A stretch of DNA of 47,048 bases from positions 1 through 47,048 of the forward strand of contig JAIEQG010000133.1 in assembly GCA_019747905.1 (NCBI GenBank). The letters run 5' to 3'. The notes under the pieces were generated by a model that was not told where the DNA came from, ran no database searches, and saw nothing but the letters and a program-made list of their open reading frames with translations. Origin of the DNA: Burkholderiales bacterium. GTDB lineage: Bacteria; Pseudomonadota; Gammaproteobacteria; Burkholderiales; Ga0077523. Below are positions 1 to 8,714 of this stretch, piece after piece (positions within the stretch are counted from its first letter, which is position 1; each line of letters begins with the position of its first letter). Both the position numbers and the translations under genes were made by a program.

Positions 1-833
1 TTGCCCGTGCTCCAGTACAGGATGTCGAGGTCCGGATCGTAGGAACCGGTGATCCAGGTGGAACCGCCGCCGTAGGCCGAGGCCTCGGGGTCCTGAGTGC
101 CCCAGGTGTCGAAGCCGGGTTCGCCCGGACCGGGGATGGTGTAGCGGCGCCACACCTGCGCACCGGTTTCGGAATCGAGTGCGTCGATCCAGAGGCGGGT
201 CGGGTACTCCGCACCGGACATGCCGACCACCACCTTGCCCTTCACCACGAGGGGCGCGACGGTCATGGTCTGCGCCTTGGTCCAGTCACCGACGGTGACG
301 TCCCACACCTTCTCGCCGGTTTCACGCTTCAACGCGATCACGTGGGCGTCGGGTGTGGCATAGAACACCTTGTCGCCGTACACCGCCGCGCCGCGATTGC
401 CGACGTCGCAGCACATCATCTTGCCGATGTTGTCCGGCAGAGGATGCGAGTATTGCCAGAACTCCTTGCCCGTCTTGGCGTCGAGCGCATAGATCTTGCC
501 GTGGGATGCGGTGACGTACATCACTCCGTCCACCACCAGCGGCGTAGTGTTCTGCGCGTCCAGGGTACCGAGCGAGAACGAATACACCGGCACCAGCTTC
601 TTCACGTTCTTGGGCGTGACGCTGGCGAGCGGGCTGAAGCGCGTGCCGGCGTAGTCGCGCCCGGCCATCAGCCAGTTGTTCGGTTCCTTGGCGGCGCCGA
701 GCAGCATGGCGTCGGTGACGGGGGTGTGCTTCTGCGCGTGGGTCGCGCCGGGCAGCGCGGCCGCGAGCAGGAGCCCGCCGAGTGCGATGCTCCTGCGCCA
801 GGTGGGAGCTTGCGAGCTTTTGTTCGGATGCAT
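1..833 (-). CDS. PQQ-dependent methanol/ethanol-family dehydrogenase, 5' part (cut by window edge)
   Basis: Reading from the ATG at 833 leftward gives 277 residues before the window ends, so the C-terminal half or more is missing. An N-terminal signal peptide is visible (basic WRRS, then an Ala/Leu core ending near THAQ). The mature part has the repeated W-motif-like strands of a quinoprotein beta-propeller, including ALDAKTGKEFWQ, and the adjacent cysteine pair MMCCDVGNRG. In this family the two cysteines form the vicinal disulfide above the PQQ ring. The enzyme should oxidise an alcohol in the periplasm and pass electrons to a cytochrome c. The start is supported by an AGGAGAGGA ribosome site just upstream. 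The catalytic Asp and metal ligands lie outside the window, so calcium versus lanthanide type cannot be judged. Confidence 0.93.
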   Translation of the reverse strand, partial: MHPNKSSQAPTWRRSIALGGLLLAAALPGATHAQKHTPVTDAMLLGAAKEPNNWLMAGRDYAGTRFSPLASVTPKNVKKLVPVYSFSLGTLDAQNTTPLVVDGVMYVTASHGKIYALDAKTGKEFWQYSHPLPDNIGKMMCCDVGNRGAAVYGDKVFYATPDAHVIALKRETGEKVWDVTVGDWTKAQTMTVAPLVVKGKVVVGMSGAEYPTRLWIDALDSETGAQVWRRYTIPGPGEPGFDTWGTQDPEASAYGGGSTWITGSYDPDLDILYWSTG

Positions 834-1163
834 GGTTCCTCTCCTCGAAACGGCAAATCGGATTGGTGTCGTTGTGCCCGCAGCGGGAGCGACGGGCGAG
901 CCGCAGACCGCAAGAAGCCTGCCGCAGGAGGCATTCTGGTAGCTGCCGGGAATGACTACCACCCACCAATGGGTGATTTTTCGTGGTCCTGCGGGTACTT
1001 GGGTCGGCGGGTCCGGTATGCAGTGGCAATGCGAACGTCGGCAACGACGTCGACAACCCGCAGCGCCCGCTTCACTGCAGTGCATCGGCATGCGCCGACA
1101 CCCTCAGATGGTGCCGGCGGTCCCTCAGTGGCGCCGGGACGCCTCAAGCGACCAGGACGCGCC
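834..1163. other. Intergenic region between two minus-strand genes
   Basis: About 330 bases with no convincing gene. Open frames here lack a ribosome site and recognisable protein patterns. The only structure I see is a small palindrome at 960-975 (CACCCA, 4-base spacer, TGGGTG), about 130 bases upstream of the PQQ dehydrogenase start. It could be an operator, but with 6-bp arms it could also be chance. The stretch probably carries the dehydrogenase promoter. Confidence 0.5.
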
Positions 1164-1637
1164 TCATGCGGCTATGTCGAGCAGCGACCCGATGCCTGGC
1201 GCCGTTGCATTCGCGCCGCCAAAGGCCTGGATGGTGGAGAAAACGCTCGCGAGGGAGGCGGTCAGGACGCCGGCATCCCGTTCGCTCAGGCCCTGCAGCG
1301 AACCCGGCAGTCCGGTACGGCCGAGCAGCCCGTCGATGCCGAGAGCCGTGAAGAGCGCGGTCTCGGTCTGCGGTAGCGCGGTCACTCCCGTGATCCCCTG
1401 GAAGTTCGACACCAGGTCGCGGAACAGCGAACGGTCGAGCAGCGAGACCAGGTTGGTCTGGCCGACCGCGTTGTCGAGGCCCCGGGTCGGCAGCGGCCCA
1501 TCCGTGGCCCGGGCCGTTTCGACGATCCGGTTGAACGCGTCCACCGGCGACTGCGGCACGGCCGGTGCCACGAAGGCCGGGATGAAACCGGCGCCGCGCA
1601 CGGTCGGGGGAAGGGCGGGGATGGGGGCGAGGGCCAT
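1164..1637 (-). CDS. Hypothetical protein, 157 aa
   Basis: I do not recognise this protein. It is a 157-residue frame rich in Ala, Leu and Gly with no signal peptide, transmembrane segment or metal motif. The middle contains amphipathic stretches such as GLDNAVGQTNLVSLLDRSL, and the C-terminal third reads like helices around FSTIQAFGG. The composition is more protein-like than the other frames over this stretch, which is why I call it a gene. There is no good ribosome site before the ATG at 1637, so the start is uncertain. It stands alone between the PQQ dehydrogenase and the divergent desaturase. Confidence 0.5.
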   Translation of the reverse strand: MALAPIPALPPTVRGAGFIPAFVAPAVPQSPVDAFNRIVETARATDGPLPTRGLDNAVGQTNLVSLLDRSLFRDLVSNFQGITGVTALPQTETALFTALGIDGLLGRTGLPGSLQGLSERDAGVLTASLASVFSTIQAFGGANATAPGIGSLLDIAA

Positions 1638-1790
1638 GGCGATATTTCAGAGCCGCGATGGGGTTGAGGTCAAGCCGCCTGTGCCGGTATCGACCTGCAC
1701 CGTGGGGCGCAGTTTCCTCGGGCCGGTCCCGTCGGACCCGGTGCCCGATTCGGCGTAACCTTTCGCCACCGCGAATGGGAAGGAAACACT

Positions 1791-2786
1791 GTGGCTGCTG
1801 AGGCTCCCGCCACCGGCGAAGAATTCCGCGACGACGTCCGCAAACGACTGCCGCGTGAAGTGCTGGCACCGTTCACCCGCATCGACCCGGTGCGTTCCAC
1901 CGCCGCTGTCGTGCAGACGTTCGCGATGATCGCGGTCGTCGTCGCGTTCGCGGTGTGGTTCTGGTCTTGGTGGGCAGCACTCATCGCCATCGTGCTCCTG
2001 GGCCCGCTCGCACACGCGCTGTTCATCCTGTCGCACGACGCGGCTCACTACCGCCTGTATGAGACGCGCTGGCTCAACGATCTCGTCGGCCGTGTTTGTG
2101 CGACCTTGCCCGGATTGTCCATGTTCACCTACCGGGTCACGCATCGGCTGCATCACAACAACCTCTACGGGCCGGAGGATCCGGACATCGCCCTGCACGG
2201 CGGCTATCCGCGCGGCAAGGCGTATCTCGTGAGGAAACTCGCGAAGGATCTCGCCGGGCTGACGGCCTGGAAGACCTACGCGTACTTCTTCGGGGCGCCG
2301 ACGGCGAACGCCGATACCCACAAGGCCGCCAATCCGCTGGGCGATACGAGTCCGCGGTTGCGCGAAGCGGCGCTACGGGATCGCTGGGTCGTGCTGGGCT
2401 TTCACGTGGTGGCGCCTGTCGGCGCGTTCGCGGTTGGGTGGGGCTGGTACTACATCGTGCTGTGGGTTGTTCCGCTGCTCACGGTGACGCAGGTCATCCT
2501 GCGGCTGCGAGCGATCTGCGAGCATGGCGCGCTCACCGATTTCTCGTCGCCGCTGACGGCAGCGCGCACCAACCTGCCGAACTGGTGGCAGCGCTACTTC
2601 CTGTTCCCGCATCACGTGAACTACCACATCGAGCACCACCTCTACCCGGCGGTTCCGCACTACTACCTGCCGAGGCTGCATGCGGCGCTGCTCGCGCACG
2701 GCATCCTGGGCGGGGCGGAGATCCGCCGGCTCGACGAGACGTTCCCGAGGATCTTCGCCGATCGCGTTGCCCGAGCCGCAGGCTGA
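1791..2786 (+). CDS. Membrane fatty-acid desaturase family protein
   Basis: A 331-residue integral membrane di-iron desaturase. The three histidine clusters are intact: HDAAH at residues 82-86, HRLHH at 118-122 and HIEHH at 279-283. Hydrophobic segments lie at about 40-80 and 200-235. In this superfamily the histidines bind a di-iron centre that inserts a double bond, or a hydroxyl, into an acyl chain or related lipid at the cytoplasmic face. The substrate cannot be read from the sequence; carotenoid or sphingolipid modification are alternatives. Translation probably starts at GTG 1791, because AAGGAA sits a few bases upstream. The gene stands alone, divergent from the hypothetical at 1164-1637. 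Confidence 0.88.
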   Translation: MAAEAPATGEEFRDDVRKRLPREVLAPFTRIDPVRSTAAVVQTFAMIAVVVAFAVWFWSWWAALIAIVLLGPLAHALFILSHDAAHYRLYETRWLNDLVGRVCATLPGLSMFTYRVTHRLHHNNLYGPEDPDIALHGGYPRGKAYLVRKLAKDLAGLTAWKTYAYFFGAPTANADTHKAANPLGDTSPRLREAALRDRWVVLGFHVVAPVGAFAVGWGWYYIVLWVVPLLTVTQVILRLRAICEHGALTDFSSPLTAARTNLPNWWQRYFLFPHHVNYHIEHHLYPAVPHYYLPRLHAALLAHGILGGAEIRRLDETFPRIFADRVARAAG

Positions 2787-2974
2787 CGACCCGATCAGCG
2801 CCGTCGAACCCGTCGTGCCGAAGCCGCGTGTCCCGTGCATCGGTGCACAACCTGAGTGGGGCTGGGCAGCCGATGGTCGATTCGATCAGCGATGTCCTGC
2901 CGCGGGAACCTCGGGTTTCGGTTCGCAGTCGATGGAATGAGCATTGCCATCGTCCATCAGAAGGGAGACCTGAA

Positions 2975-3259
2975 ATGAGAACCAGCCTCAAGATCGTCCT
3001 GCCGCTCGTCCTGGCCGTCGCGCTCGGAGGAACTGCAGCCATCACCATGGCCGGCAAGGACCGTCCGCCGACGCCGGAGGAGCACGCCCGCATCATGAAG
3101 GTGCTGGAGGAGAACGGTTACTCCGCCCCTGGCGAGATCGAGATCGAAGGCAAGTACATCGAGGTGGAGGACGTGCTCCACACCGATGGGAAGCGCTACG
3201 AATTGAAGCTCGATGCCAAGACTCTCAAGATCCTGAAACGTGAGGTCGAGGACGACTGA
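2975..3259 (+). CDS. Small exported PepSY-like domain protein, 94 aa
   Basis: A 94-residue protein with a clear N-terminal signal peptide (MRTSLK, then a hydrophobic core, ending near ITMAG). The mature part, PPTPEEHARIMKVLEENGY followed by EIEIEGKYIEVEDV and YELKLDAKTLKILKRE, has the helix-then-strands layout of PepSY/YpeB-like small periplasmic domains. Such proteins are thought to bind ligands or modulate peptidases; a precise role cannot be assigned here. The ribosome site AAGGGAG lies 7-8 bases before the ATG. The 188 bases upstream contain a small imperfect hairpin (2930-2952) and no gene. It converges on the Kef-type antiporter gene. Confidence 0.8.
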   Translation: MRTSLKIVLPLVLAVALGGTAAITMAGKDRPPTPEEHARIMKVLEENGYSAPGEIEIEGKYIEVEDVLHTDGKRYELKLDAKTLKILKREVEDD

Positions 3260-3309
3260 GGGCTGTCCCTGAGGCGAGGCCGGTGCTGCACCGTCGCGGT
3301 CTGCGGGAG

Positions 3310-5130
3310 CTACTTCCAGCTTCGAGCAAGGTCGACCGCTGATGCCGGTACCGACCCTGCCTCGCCATCCTGATCCTGCTCGAACAGGCTTTCCAGTTCG
3401 ACGATCGCGTCCTTGGTGGTCTGGATGAGCTGGGCTTCGTCCTGGTGCACGGCGAACTGGCGCAGGAGCACGTCTTCGTCGTGACGGCGGAAGCGGGCGA
3501 CGGTTTCGCGTGCTTCGGCCGGGGAGAAGCCGATGCTCTCGAGCGTCTCCTGAGCCATCGCGAGCGACGACAGGAAGGTTTCGCGCGTGATCAGCTTGAC
3601 GCCGAGATCCATCAGTTGATGGGCATGGAACCGATCCCGTGCCCGGGCGATGATCTTCACGTGCGGGAAATGCTTGCGGACCGTCTCCACGGCGCGGATC
3701 GAGGCTTCGACGCTGTCGATGGCGAGCACGAAGGTTTCGGCACGTTCCACCTTGGCGGCGCGCAACAGTTCCAACTTCGAGGCGTCGCCGAAGTAGGCCT
3801 GGCGACCGAACCGACGCACGGTTTCCACGTGGTCGGCGCTGATGTCGAGTGCGGTGAACGGTATGCGGCGCGCGTTGAGTACGCGCCCCACGATCTGGCC
3901 CACGCGACCGAAGCCCGCGATCACGACGCGCGGCTCCTCGGTGTCTGGGATTGCATCGAAGCGTGGTTCCACCTTGGGACGCAATCGTGGCGCGACGAAG
4001 TTCTCGTTGGCGAGAAACAGTACCGGCGTCAGCGCCATGGACAGAGTCACGGCAACGATGAGGAAGTCCACCGTCGTTGATGGCAGCACCTTCGCCGCCA
4101 GCGCCTCGTGGAACAGCACGAACGCGAACTCGCCGGCGTGGCAGAGCAGCACGGCTAGGGCGCGCGAGCCTTCGGGCGCATCCCCCGACACGCGACCGAT
4201 GGGGTAGAGGATCGCCGCCTTGACCAGCATGAGTCCCAGTGCGGCACCGACGATCTGCAGCGGATGGGACAGGAACAGGCCAAGGTTCGCCGACATGCCG
4301 ACGGCGATGAAGAACAGTCCCAGCAGCAGACCCTTGAACGGTTCGATGCTCGCTTCGATCTCGTGGCGATATTCGGAATCTGCCAGCAGCACGCCGGCGA
4401 GGAATGCGCCCAGCGTCATCGACAAGCCGACCGATTCCATGAGCAGGGCTACGCCGAGCACCACCAGCAGCGCCCCGGCCGTGAAGATCTCCTGGATGCC
4501 GCTGTCGGCGATGGCCTTGAGGACCGGCCGCAACAGGTGGCGTCCACCGAAGATGACCAGCGCGATCACCGCCGCGGCCTTGAACGCACCGAGCCAGGGA
4601 TTGGCGGCGTGTGCGGCTTCGCCGGCCACGAGCAACGGGATGAGGGCCAGCATCGGAATGACCGACATGTCCTGGAACAGACAGATGGCGAAGGCCGAGC
4701 GGCCGTGACGGGTGGCGAGCTGTTTGCGCTCGGCCAGCAGCTGCAGCACGAAGGCCGTGGAATTCATCGACAGCGCGATGCCGATGACCAGTGCCGCCTG
4801 CCAGGTCATGCCGAAGGCGAGGGCGATAGCGCCGCAGGCGAGAGTCGTGCCGCCGACCTGCAGTCCGCCGAGCCCGAAGATGGGTTTGCGCAACGCTCGC
4901 AGGCGCGAGGGCTGCAGCTCGAGACCGATGACGAAGAGCAGCAGCACGACGCCGAGCTCGGCGAAACCCAGGATGCTCTCGACGTCGGTGATGAAGCGCA
5001 GTCCCCAGGGGCCGATGATCAGGCCCGCGGAGAGATAACCGAGGACGGCGCCGAGCTTCAGCCGCTTGAAGATCGGCACCATCACCACCGCCGCGACCAG
5101 GAAGATCGCGGTTTCCGAGAGCAGCGTCAT
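3310..5130 (-). CDS. Kef-type monovalent cation:proton antiporter (CPA2) with RCK domain
   Basis: A 606-residue protein. Residues 1-385 form a CPA2 sodium/proton-exchanger membrane domain with about 12 hydrophobic segments and the conserved LFQDMSVIPML around Asp154, the likely ion-binding residue. Residues 400-520 form a Rossmann-type RCK_N domain with the nucleotide-binding loop GFGRVG (406-411) and the FGDA element. A charged tail of about 85 residues follows. This is the KefB/KefC architecture; those proteins export potassium in exchange for protons and are gated by glutathione adducts. Whether glutathione gates this one is inference. It is the last gene of a minus-strand group, 15 bases after the RidA-like gene, so co-transcription is likely. 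Confidence 0.9.
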   Translation of the reverse strand: MTLLSETAIFLVAAVVMVPIFKRLKLGAVLGYLSAGLIIGPWGLRFITDVESILGFAELGVVLLLFVIGLELQPSRLRALRKPIFGLGGLQVGGTTLACGAIALAFGMTWQAALVIGIALSMNSTAFVLQLLAERKQLATRHGRSAFAICLFQDMSVIPMLALIPLLVAGEAAHAANPWLGAFKAAAVIALVIFGGRHLLRPVLKAIADSGIQEIFTAGALLVVLGVALLMESVGLSMTLGAFLAGVLLADSEYRHEIEASIEPFKGLLLGLFFIAVGMSANLGLFLSHPLQIVGAALGLMLVKAAILYPIGRVSGDAPEGSRALAVLLCHAGEFAFVLFHEALAAKVLPSTTVDFLIVAVTLSMALTPVLFLANENFVAPRLRPKVEPRFDAIPDTEEPRVVIAGFGRVGQIVGRVLNARRIPFTALDISADHVETVRRFGRQAYFGDASKLELLRAAKVERAETFVLAIDSVEASIRAVETVRKHFPHVKIIARARDRFHAHQLMDLGVKLITRETFLSSLAMAQETLESIGFSPAEARETVARFRRHDEDVLLRQFAVHQDEAQLIQTTKDAIVELESLFEQDQDGEAGSVPASAVDLARSWK

Positions 5131-5145
5131 TGCGCTACGGCGTCC

Positions 5146-5496
5146 TCACCGGGCTGCGATGACGCGAATCTCTACCTTGTACTTCGGTCGTGCCAGCTTC
5201 GATTCGACGCATGCGCGGGCCGGTGACTGGCCCTTCGGGACCCACGGGTCCCACACGGAATTGAGCGCATCGTAGTACGAGATGTCGGCGAGCCAGATGG
5301 TGGCGGACAGGATCTTCGTCTTGTCGCTGCCGGCTTCGGCCAGCAGCGAGTCGATCTGCGCCAGGATGTCGCGGGTCTGGGCCGCGGGGTCGTCGGATAC
5401 CGGATCGCGGGCGACGATGCCGGCGGTGTACACGGTGTCCCCGTGGATGACGAGTTCGGAGAGGCGCGGGCCTACGTGTTTGCGTTCTACGGTCAT
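5146..5496 (-). CDS. RidA/YjgF/YER057c/UK114 family protein, 116 aa
   Basis: A 116-residue single-domain protein. The pattern (LSELVIHGDTVYTAGIVA, then DPAAQTRDILAQIDSLLAEAG, then ILSATIWLADI, and a C-terminal RACVESKLARPKYKVEI) matches the RidA fold. The arginine of PARACVES sits where archetypal RidA has its substrate-carboxylate-binding arginine. RidA proteins hydrolyse reactive enamine/imine intermediates from PLP enzymes, but many paralogues act on other substrates. The ATG at 5496 is preceded by AAAGGACC, which overlaps the stop codon of the transporter gene 11 bases upstream. Position between a transporter and an antiporter suggests a role tied to a nitrogen-containing substrate; that is inference. 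Confidence 0.9.
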   Translation of the reverse strand: MTVERKHVGPRLSELVIHGDTVYTAGIVARDPVSDDPAAQTRDILAQIDSLLAEAGSDKTKILSATIWLADISYYDALNSVWDPWVPKGQSPARACVESKLARPKYKVEIRVIAAR

Positions 5497-5507
5497 TTCA
5501 AGGTCCT

Positions 5508-6914
5508 TTAGGCGAACAACTGCTTGAACGTGGTGTACAGCGAGGGAACGACGAAACCGACGATAAAGATGAAGGCAGCCCACAGCAGGGCGACCATCCA
5601 CGGCGTGGCATGCAGCGACTTGCGCATGTGCTTGTAGTAAAGGTACAGCGTGGCACCGGAGATGATGGGGAGCATCGCGGCCTGGGCTATGCCGCCCCAT
5701 GTGACCATCTGGACCGGCGCCTGGCCGACGACGAGGAACATCCCGACGGGAATCGCCGTGAGCACCACGACGAAGATGTCGCGATAGCGGTTGCGGGCCC
5801 GCAGGTCGTCGCGTTCGAAGCCACCGAGGATGCGCACGAGGTCCGAACACATGCGCGAATGGCCGGCCGTCGCCGCGACGATGGTGCCCCACAGGATGAT
5901 GATGGCGCCGATGTAGAACAGATACTTGGCCCAGCCGCCCAGGGTCTCCGTATAGATCTTGGAGAGCACCGGGATCATCTCGGTGCCGTTCGGCACCTGG
6001 CCCATGGCATTGAGGATGCCCGCGCCCAGCAGATAGAAGGCGACGGTGGCGATGGTGTAGATGACCATCGAGAACACGACGTCGACGTTCATCACGTGGG
6101 CCCAGCCGCGGGCGCGGCGCCGCCACGCATCGGCATCCTCGTAGGGACCGGTGTAGCGCGCGTACCCCTTCTCGACGCACCAGTAGGTGTAGATGTAGAG
6201 CTCGGTGGCGCCCACGCCGGTGATCCCGAAGACCGCGATCGCGATGCTGAGGCCCGCGGCCGGTACCTCGAACGTGAGGCCCTTGGCGAGGTCCGCGACA
6301 TGGAAACTCGGGGACGCCATCAGCAGCACCGCCGCCAGCAGGGTGATGAGGGTGAACAATCCCACTTTCACCATGGCGAGCTTTTCCATGCGTGCATAGC
6401 CGCCTCCCAGGAGCAGGACGAGAGTCAACGCCCAGAAGGCGAGCACCCAGCCCCACACCGGCAGCTCGGTCACCTGGAACATCACCTGCGAGACGCCGAT
6501 GAACATCGCGGCGATCTGGAACAGCGTGAGAAAGACCATGATCGCCCAGGCTGCCACGACCCAGTTGATGCGTTTGCCGCGCGGACCGGGGATGTGGTTG
6601 ACGGCGTCGAGGCCGGTCTCGGCGCGCGCGATCACGTAGCGGCCGAGGAAGGCCTGCACCACGGCCTTGATGAGACAGCTGATGATGACCAGCCACAGCA
6701 TGGTGTAGCCGACCTTCGCACCCAGGGCGGTGGTGGCGATCAGCTCACCCGAACCCACGATGGAGGCGGCCAGAACCACCCCGGGCCCGATCTTGCGCAG
6801 GATCGCACCCATGGTCTCGGGCGGTTCGAGGATGTCGTGCGGGTCGAGCTGGTACGGATCGAAGTGCGGCTTCGGTGCCGATTCGGCCAGCGGCTGCGTC
6901 GCGATCGTGGTCAT
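5508..6914 (-). CDS. Nramp-related transporter lacking the canonical metal-binding motif
   Basis: A 468-residue membrane protein with about 11 hydrophobic segments and the overall Nramp/LeuT-fold layout. The first segment reads GPGVVLAASIVGSGELIATT (residues 43-62), so GSGE (54-57) takes the place of the Asp-Pro-Gly-Asn that coordinates divalent metal in true Nramps. The sixth segment reads AVFGITGVGATEL (227-239) and lacks the Met-Pro-His motif. Automatic annotation would probably say divalent metal transporter, but the missing ligands make manganese or iron transport doubtful. It is the first gene of a group with RidA and a Kef-type antiporter. The start is the ATG at 6914; upstream lie about 65 bases and then a GC-rich repeat. 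Confidence 0.82.
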   Translation of the reverse strand: MTTIATQPLAESAPKPHFDPYQLDPHDILEPPETMGAILRKIGPGVVLAASIVGSGELIATTALGAKVGYTMLWLVIISCLIKAVVQAFLGRYVIARAETGLDAVNHIPGPRGKRINWVVAAWAIMVFLTLFQIAAMFIGVSQVMFQVTELPVWGWVLAFWALTLVLLLGGGYARMEKLAMVKVGLFTLITLLAAVLLMASPSFHVADLAKGLTFEVPAAGLSIAIAVFGITGVGATELYIYTYWCVEKGYARYTGPYEDADAWRRRARGWAHVMNVDVVFSMVIYTIATVAFYLLGAGILNAMGQVPNGTEMIPVLSKIYTETLGGWAKYLFYIGAIIILWGTIVAATAGHSRMCSDLVRILGGFERDDLRARNRYRDIFVVVLTAIPVGMFLVVGQAPVQMVTWGGIAQAAMLPIISGATLYLYYKHMRKSLHATPWMVALLWAAFIFIVGFVVPSLYTTFKQLFA

Positions 6915-6980
6915 CGTCTCCTCCGTATGGTTATGGGTGCTGCCTCGCTGCTCGAAGCTGCGCTACTTTAACCGCTTGTG

Positions 6981-7069
6981 CCCCCACCCTAACCCTCCCC
7001 CGGCCAAGCCGGGGGAGGGGACGTACGCTCCTTCCCCCAGCTTTGCTGGGGGAAGGTCGGGATGGGGGC
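6981..7069. repeat. REP-like GC-rich double-hairpin repeat, copy 1
   Basis: Two back-to-back perfect hairpins lie between the divergent transporter side and the convergent end of glutathione reductase. The first pairs CCCTCCCCCGGC (6993-7004) with GCCGGGGGAGGG (7008-7019) over a 3-base loop. The second pairs CCTTCCCCCAGC (7030-7041) with GCTGGGGGAAGG (7045-7056). The flanks CCCCCACCC and GGGATGGGGG are also roughly complementary. Relatives occur at 8576, 13580 and 16887. It may end transcription or stabilise the 3' end of the reductase transcript. Confidence 0.8.
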
Positions 7070-7082
7070 AATCCGACGCTCG

Positions 7083-8453
7083 TTACTGCGACGCCTTCCC
7101 CGCGCGCGCCACCTTCATCGTCACCATCTCCTCCGCGACGGTCGGATGAATCGCCACCGTGTCGTCGAAGTTGCGTTTCGTCGCTCCCATGCGTACGGCA
7201 ACGGCGAACCCCTGAAGCATCTCGTCCGCTCCCGGCCCGATCGCGTGGCAGCCGACGATCTTCTCCTCGGCTCCCATCACGACGAGCTTCATGTGCATCT
7301 TCTGCGCGCGTCCCGACAGGCCGTGCAGCATGGGCGTGAACTTGGTCTCGTACACCCGTACGGCGTCGCCGAAATGCGCGACCGCTTCATCTTCCGTCAT
7401 GCCGACCGTCCCGATCGGCGGGTGACTGAAGATCACCGTGGGAATGTTCTCGTAATCGAGCTTGCGTCCGGTCTGCCCGTCGAACAACCGGTCGGCCAAC
7501 CGTCGTCCGGCGGCGATGGCGACCGGCGTCAGTTGATGATGGCCGATCAGATCGCCGATCGCGTAGACCCCGGCCACGTTGGTCTGCTGCCACGCGTCTA
7601 CCGGAATGACGCCGTCGGCTGCGACCTCGACGCCGGTGGCGGGAAGATTCAGGGTCGCGGTGTTCGGTCGGCGGCCGATCGCCCACAGCACGCAGTCGAA
7701 GGGACCGTGACGATCCTCTCCGGCCACCACCCACAGTCCGTCGGCATCCTGTTCGAGCGCCGTCGGCGTGACCCGGGTCACCATCGTGACGCCGTTGGCC
7801 CGCATCTCGTCCATCAACGCATCGCGCAGCATCCCGTCGAAGCTGTGCAGGAAATGGTCGCGGCGCAGGAACAGCGAGAGCTCCGATCCCAGCGCGTGCA
7901 TGAGTCCACCGATCTCCACGGCCACGTACCCGGCACCGATCACGGCGAGACGCGCGGGTTGTTCCTCCAATTCGAAGTAGCCATCGGACGTGATACCCAA
8001 CCCCGCGCCCGGAATGTCGGGCACGAGGGGATGTCCGCCCGTGGCGATGACGACGTGATCGGCGGTGATCGTTTCACCGTTCACCGTCACCGAGCGGGGG
8101 CCGTTGAACGCGGCCCGGCCGCGCACGATTTCCACCTTGTTCGACCCGAGGTAGCGCTCGTAGGCCGCGTTCATCCTGGCGACGTAGTCGTCGCGCCCGG
8201 CCTTGAGCTTCTTCCAGTCGAGCCGGTGCGACGGCACCGAGAAACCGTAGCCGGCCGCATCCTCGAAAGCGTGCGCGAACTGCGCCGCCGTCCACATGAT
8301 CTTCTTCGGCACGCAGCCGACGTTGACGCAGGTCCCGCCGAGCCGACCCATTTCGATCAATCCGACCTTGGCGCCGTAACTGCCGGCACGGTTGGCGGTG
8401 GCCACACCGCCGCTGCCGCCGCCGATGCACAGAAGGTCGAAATGTCGTGACAT
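7083..8453 (-). CDS. gor: Glutathione-disulfide reductase
   Basis: A 456-residue flavoprotein disulfide reductase. The FAD-binding GGGSGG (residues 11-16) opens the protein. The redox cysteine pair lies in [13 protein letters not shown] (Cys42 and Cys47). A second dinucleotide site, [13 protein letters not shown], binds NADPH. ATGGHP and the YAIGD element follow, and the dimerisation domain ends with the HPTVAEE motif whose His-Glu pair is catalytic in glutathione reductase. It reduces GSSG with NADPH in the cytoplasm. Glutathione reductase is favoured over mycothione or trypanothione reductase because of the length, the proteobacterial setting and two GST genes divergently upstream. The ATG at 8453 has AGCAGGA before it; the longer open frame upstream lacks homology. 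Confidence 0.92.
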   Translation of the reverse strand: MSRHFDLLCIGGGSGGVATANRAGSYGAKVGLIEMGRLGGTCVNVGCVPKKIMWTAAQFAHAFEDAAGYGFSVPSHRLDWKKLKAGRDDYVARMNAAYERYLGSNKVEIVRGRAAFNGPRSVTVNGETITADHVVIATGGHPLVPDIPGAGLGITSDGYFELEEQPARLAVIGAGYVAVEIGGLMHALGSELSLFLRRDHFLHSFDGMLRDALMDEMRANGVTMVTRVTPTALEQDADGLWVVAGEDRHGPFDCVLWAIGRRPNTATLNLPATGVEVAADGVIPVDAWQQTNVAGVYAIGDLIGHHQLTPVAIAAGRRLADRLFDGQTGRKLDYENIPTVIFSHPPIGTVGMTEDEAVAHFGDAVRVYETKFTPMLHGLSGRAQKMHMKLVVMGAEEKIVGCHAIGPGADEMLQGFAVAVRMGATKRNFDDTVAIHPTVAEEMVTMKVARAGKASQ

Positions 8454-8575
8454 ATCCTGCTCTTGGAGAGACTCGATCTTCCGCACCTTACCTGCAATCG
8501 CCCGGAGCGAGAAGCCGACGGCGGGTAGCCCCAATGCCTGCCTTCCCCAACCGACGGTGTGCAAACCGGTGTACG

Positions 8576-8663
8576 TTCCCTCCCCCGGCGAAGCCGGGGG
8601 AGGGCGGAGGGTGGGGGCAAGCGAAGCGCCGGCGAAGCCGGGGGAGGGTCGGGGAGGGGGCGG
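8576..8663. repeat. REP-like GC-rich hairpin repeat, copy 2
   Basis: Lies in the 261-base gap between divergent gor and GST. A perfect 12-bp stem CCCTCCCCCGGC / GCCGGGGGAGGG with a GAA loop spans 8578-8604. A second half-copy, GCCGGCGAAGCCGGGGGAGGG followed by further G-rich sequence, runs to about 8663. Unlike the other copies it sits between two divergent starts, where it would be in a 5' leader rather than act as a terminator. Confidence 0.75.
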
Positions 8664-8714
8664 CGGGCACGCCGAAACGTATACTCGGTGATTCCTTTCC
8701 GAAGCGAGCTCCCG

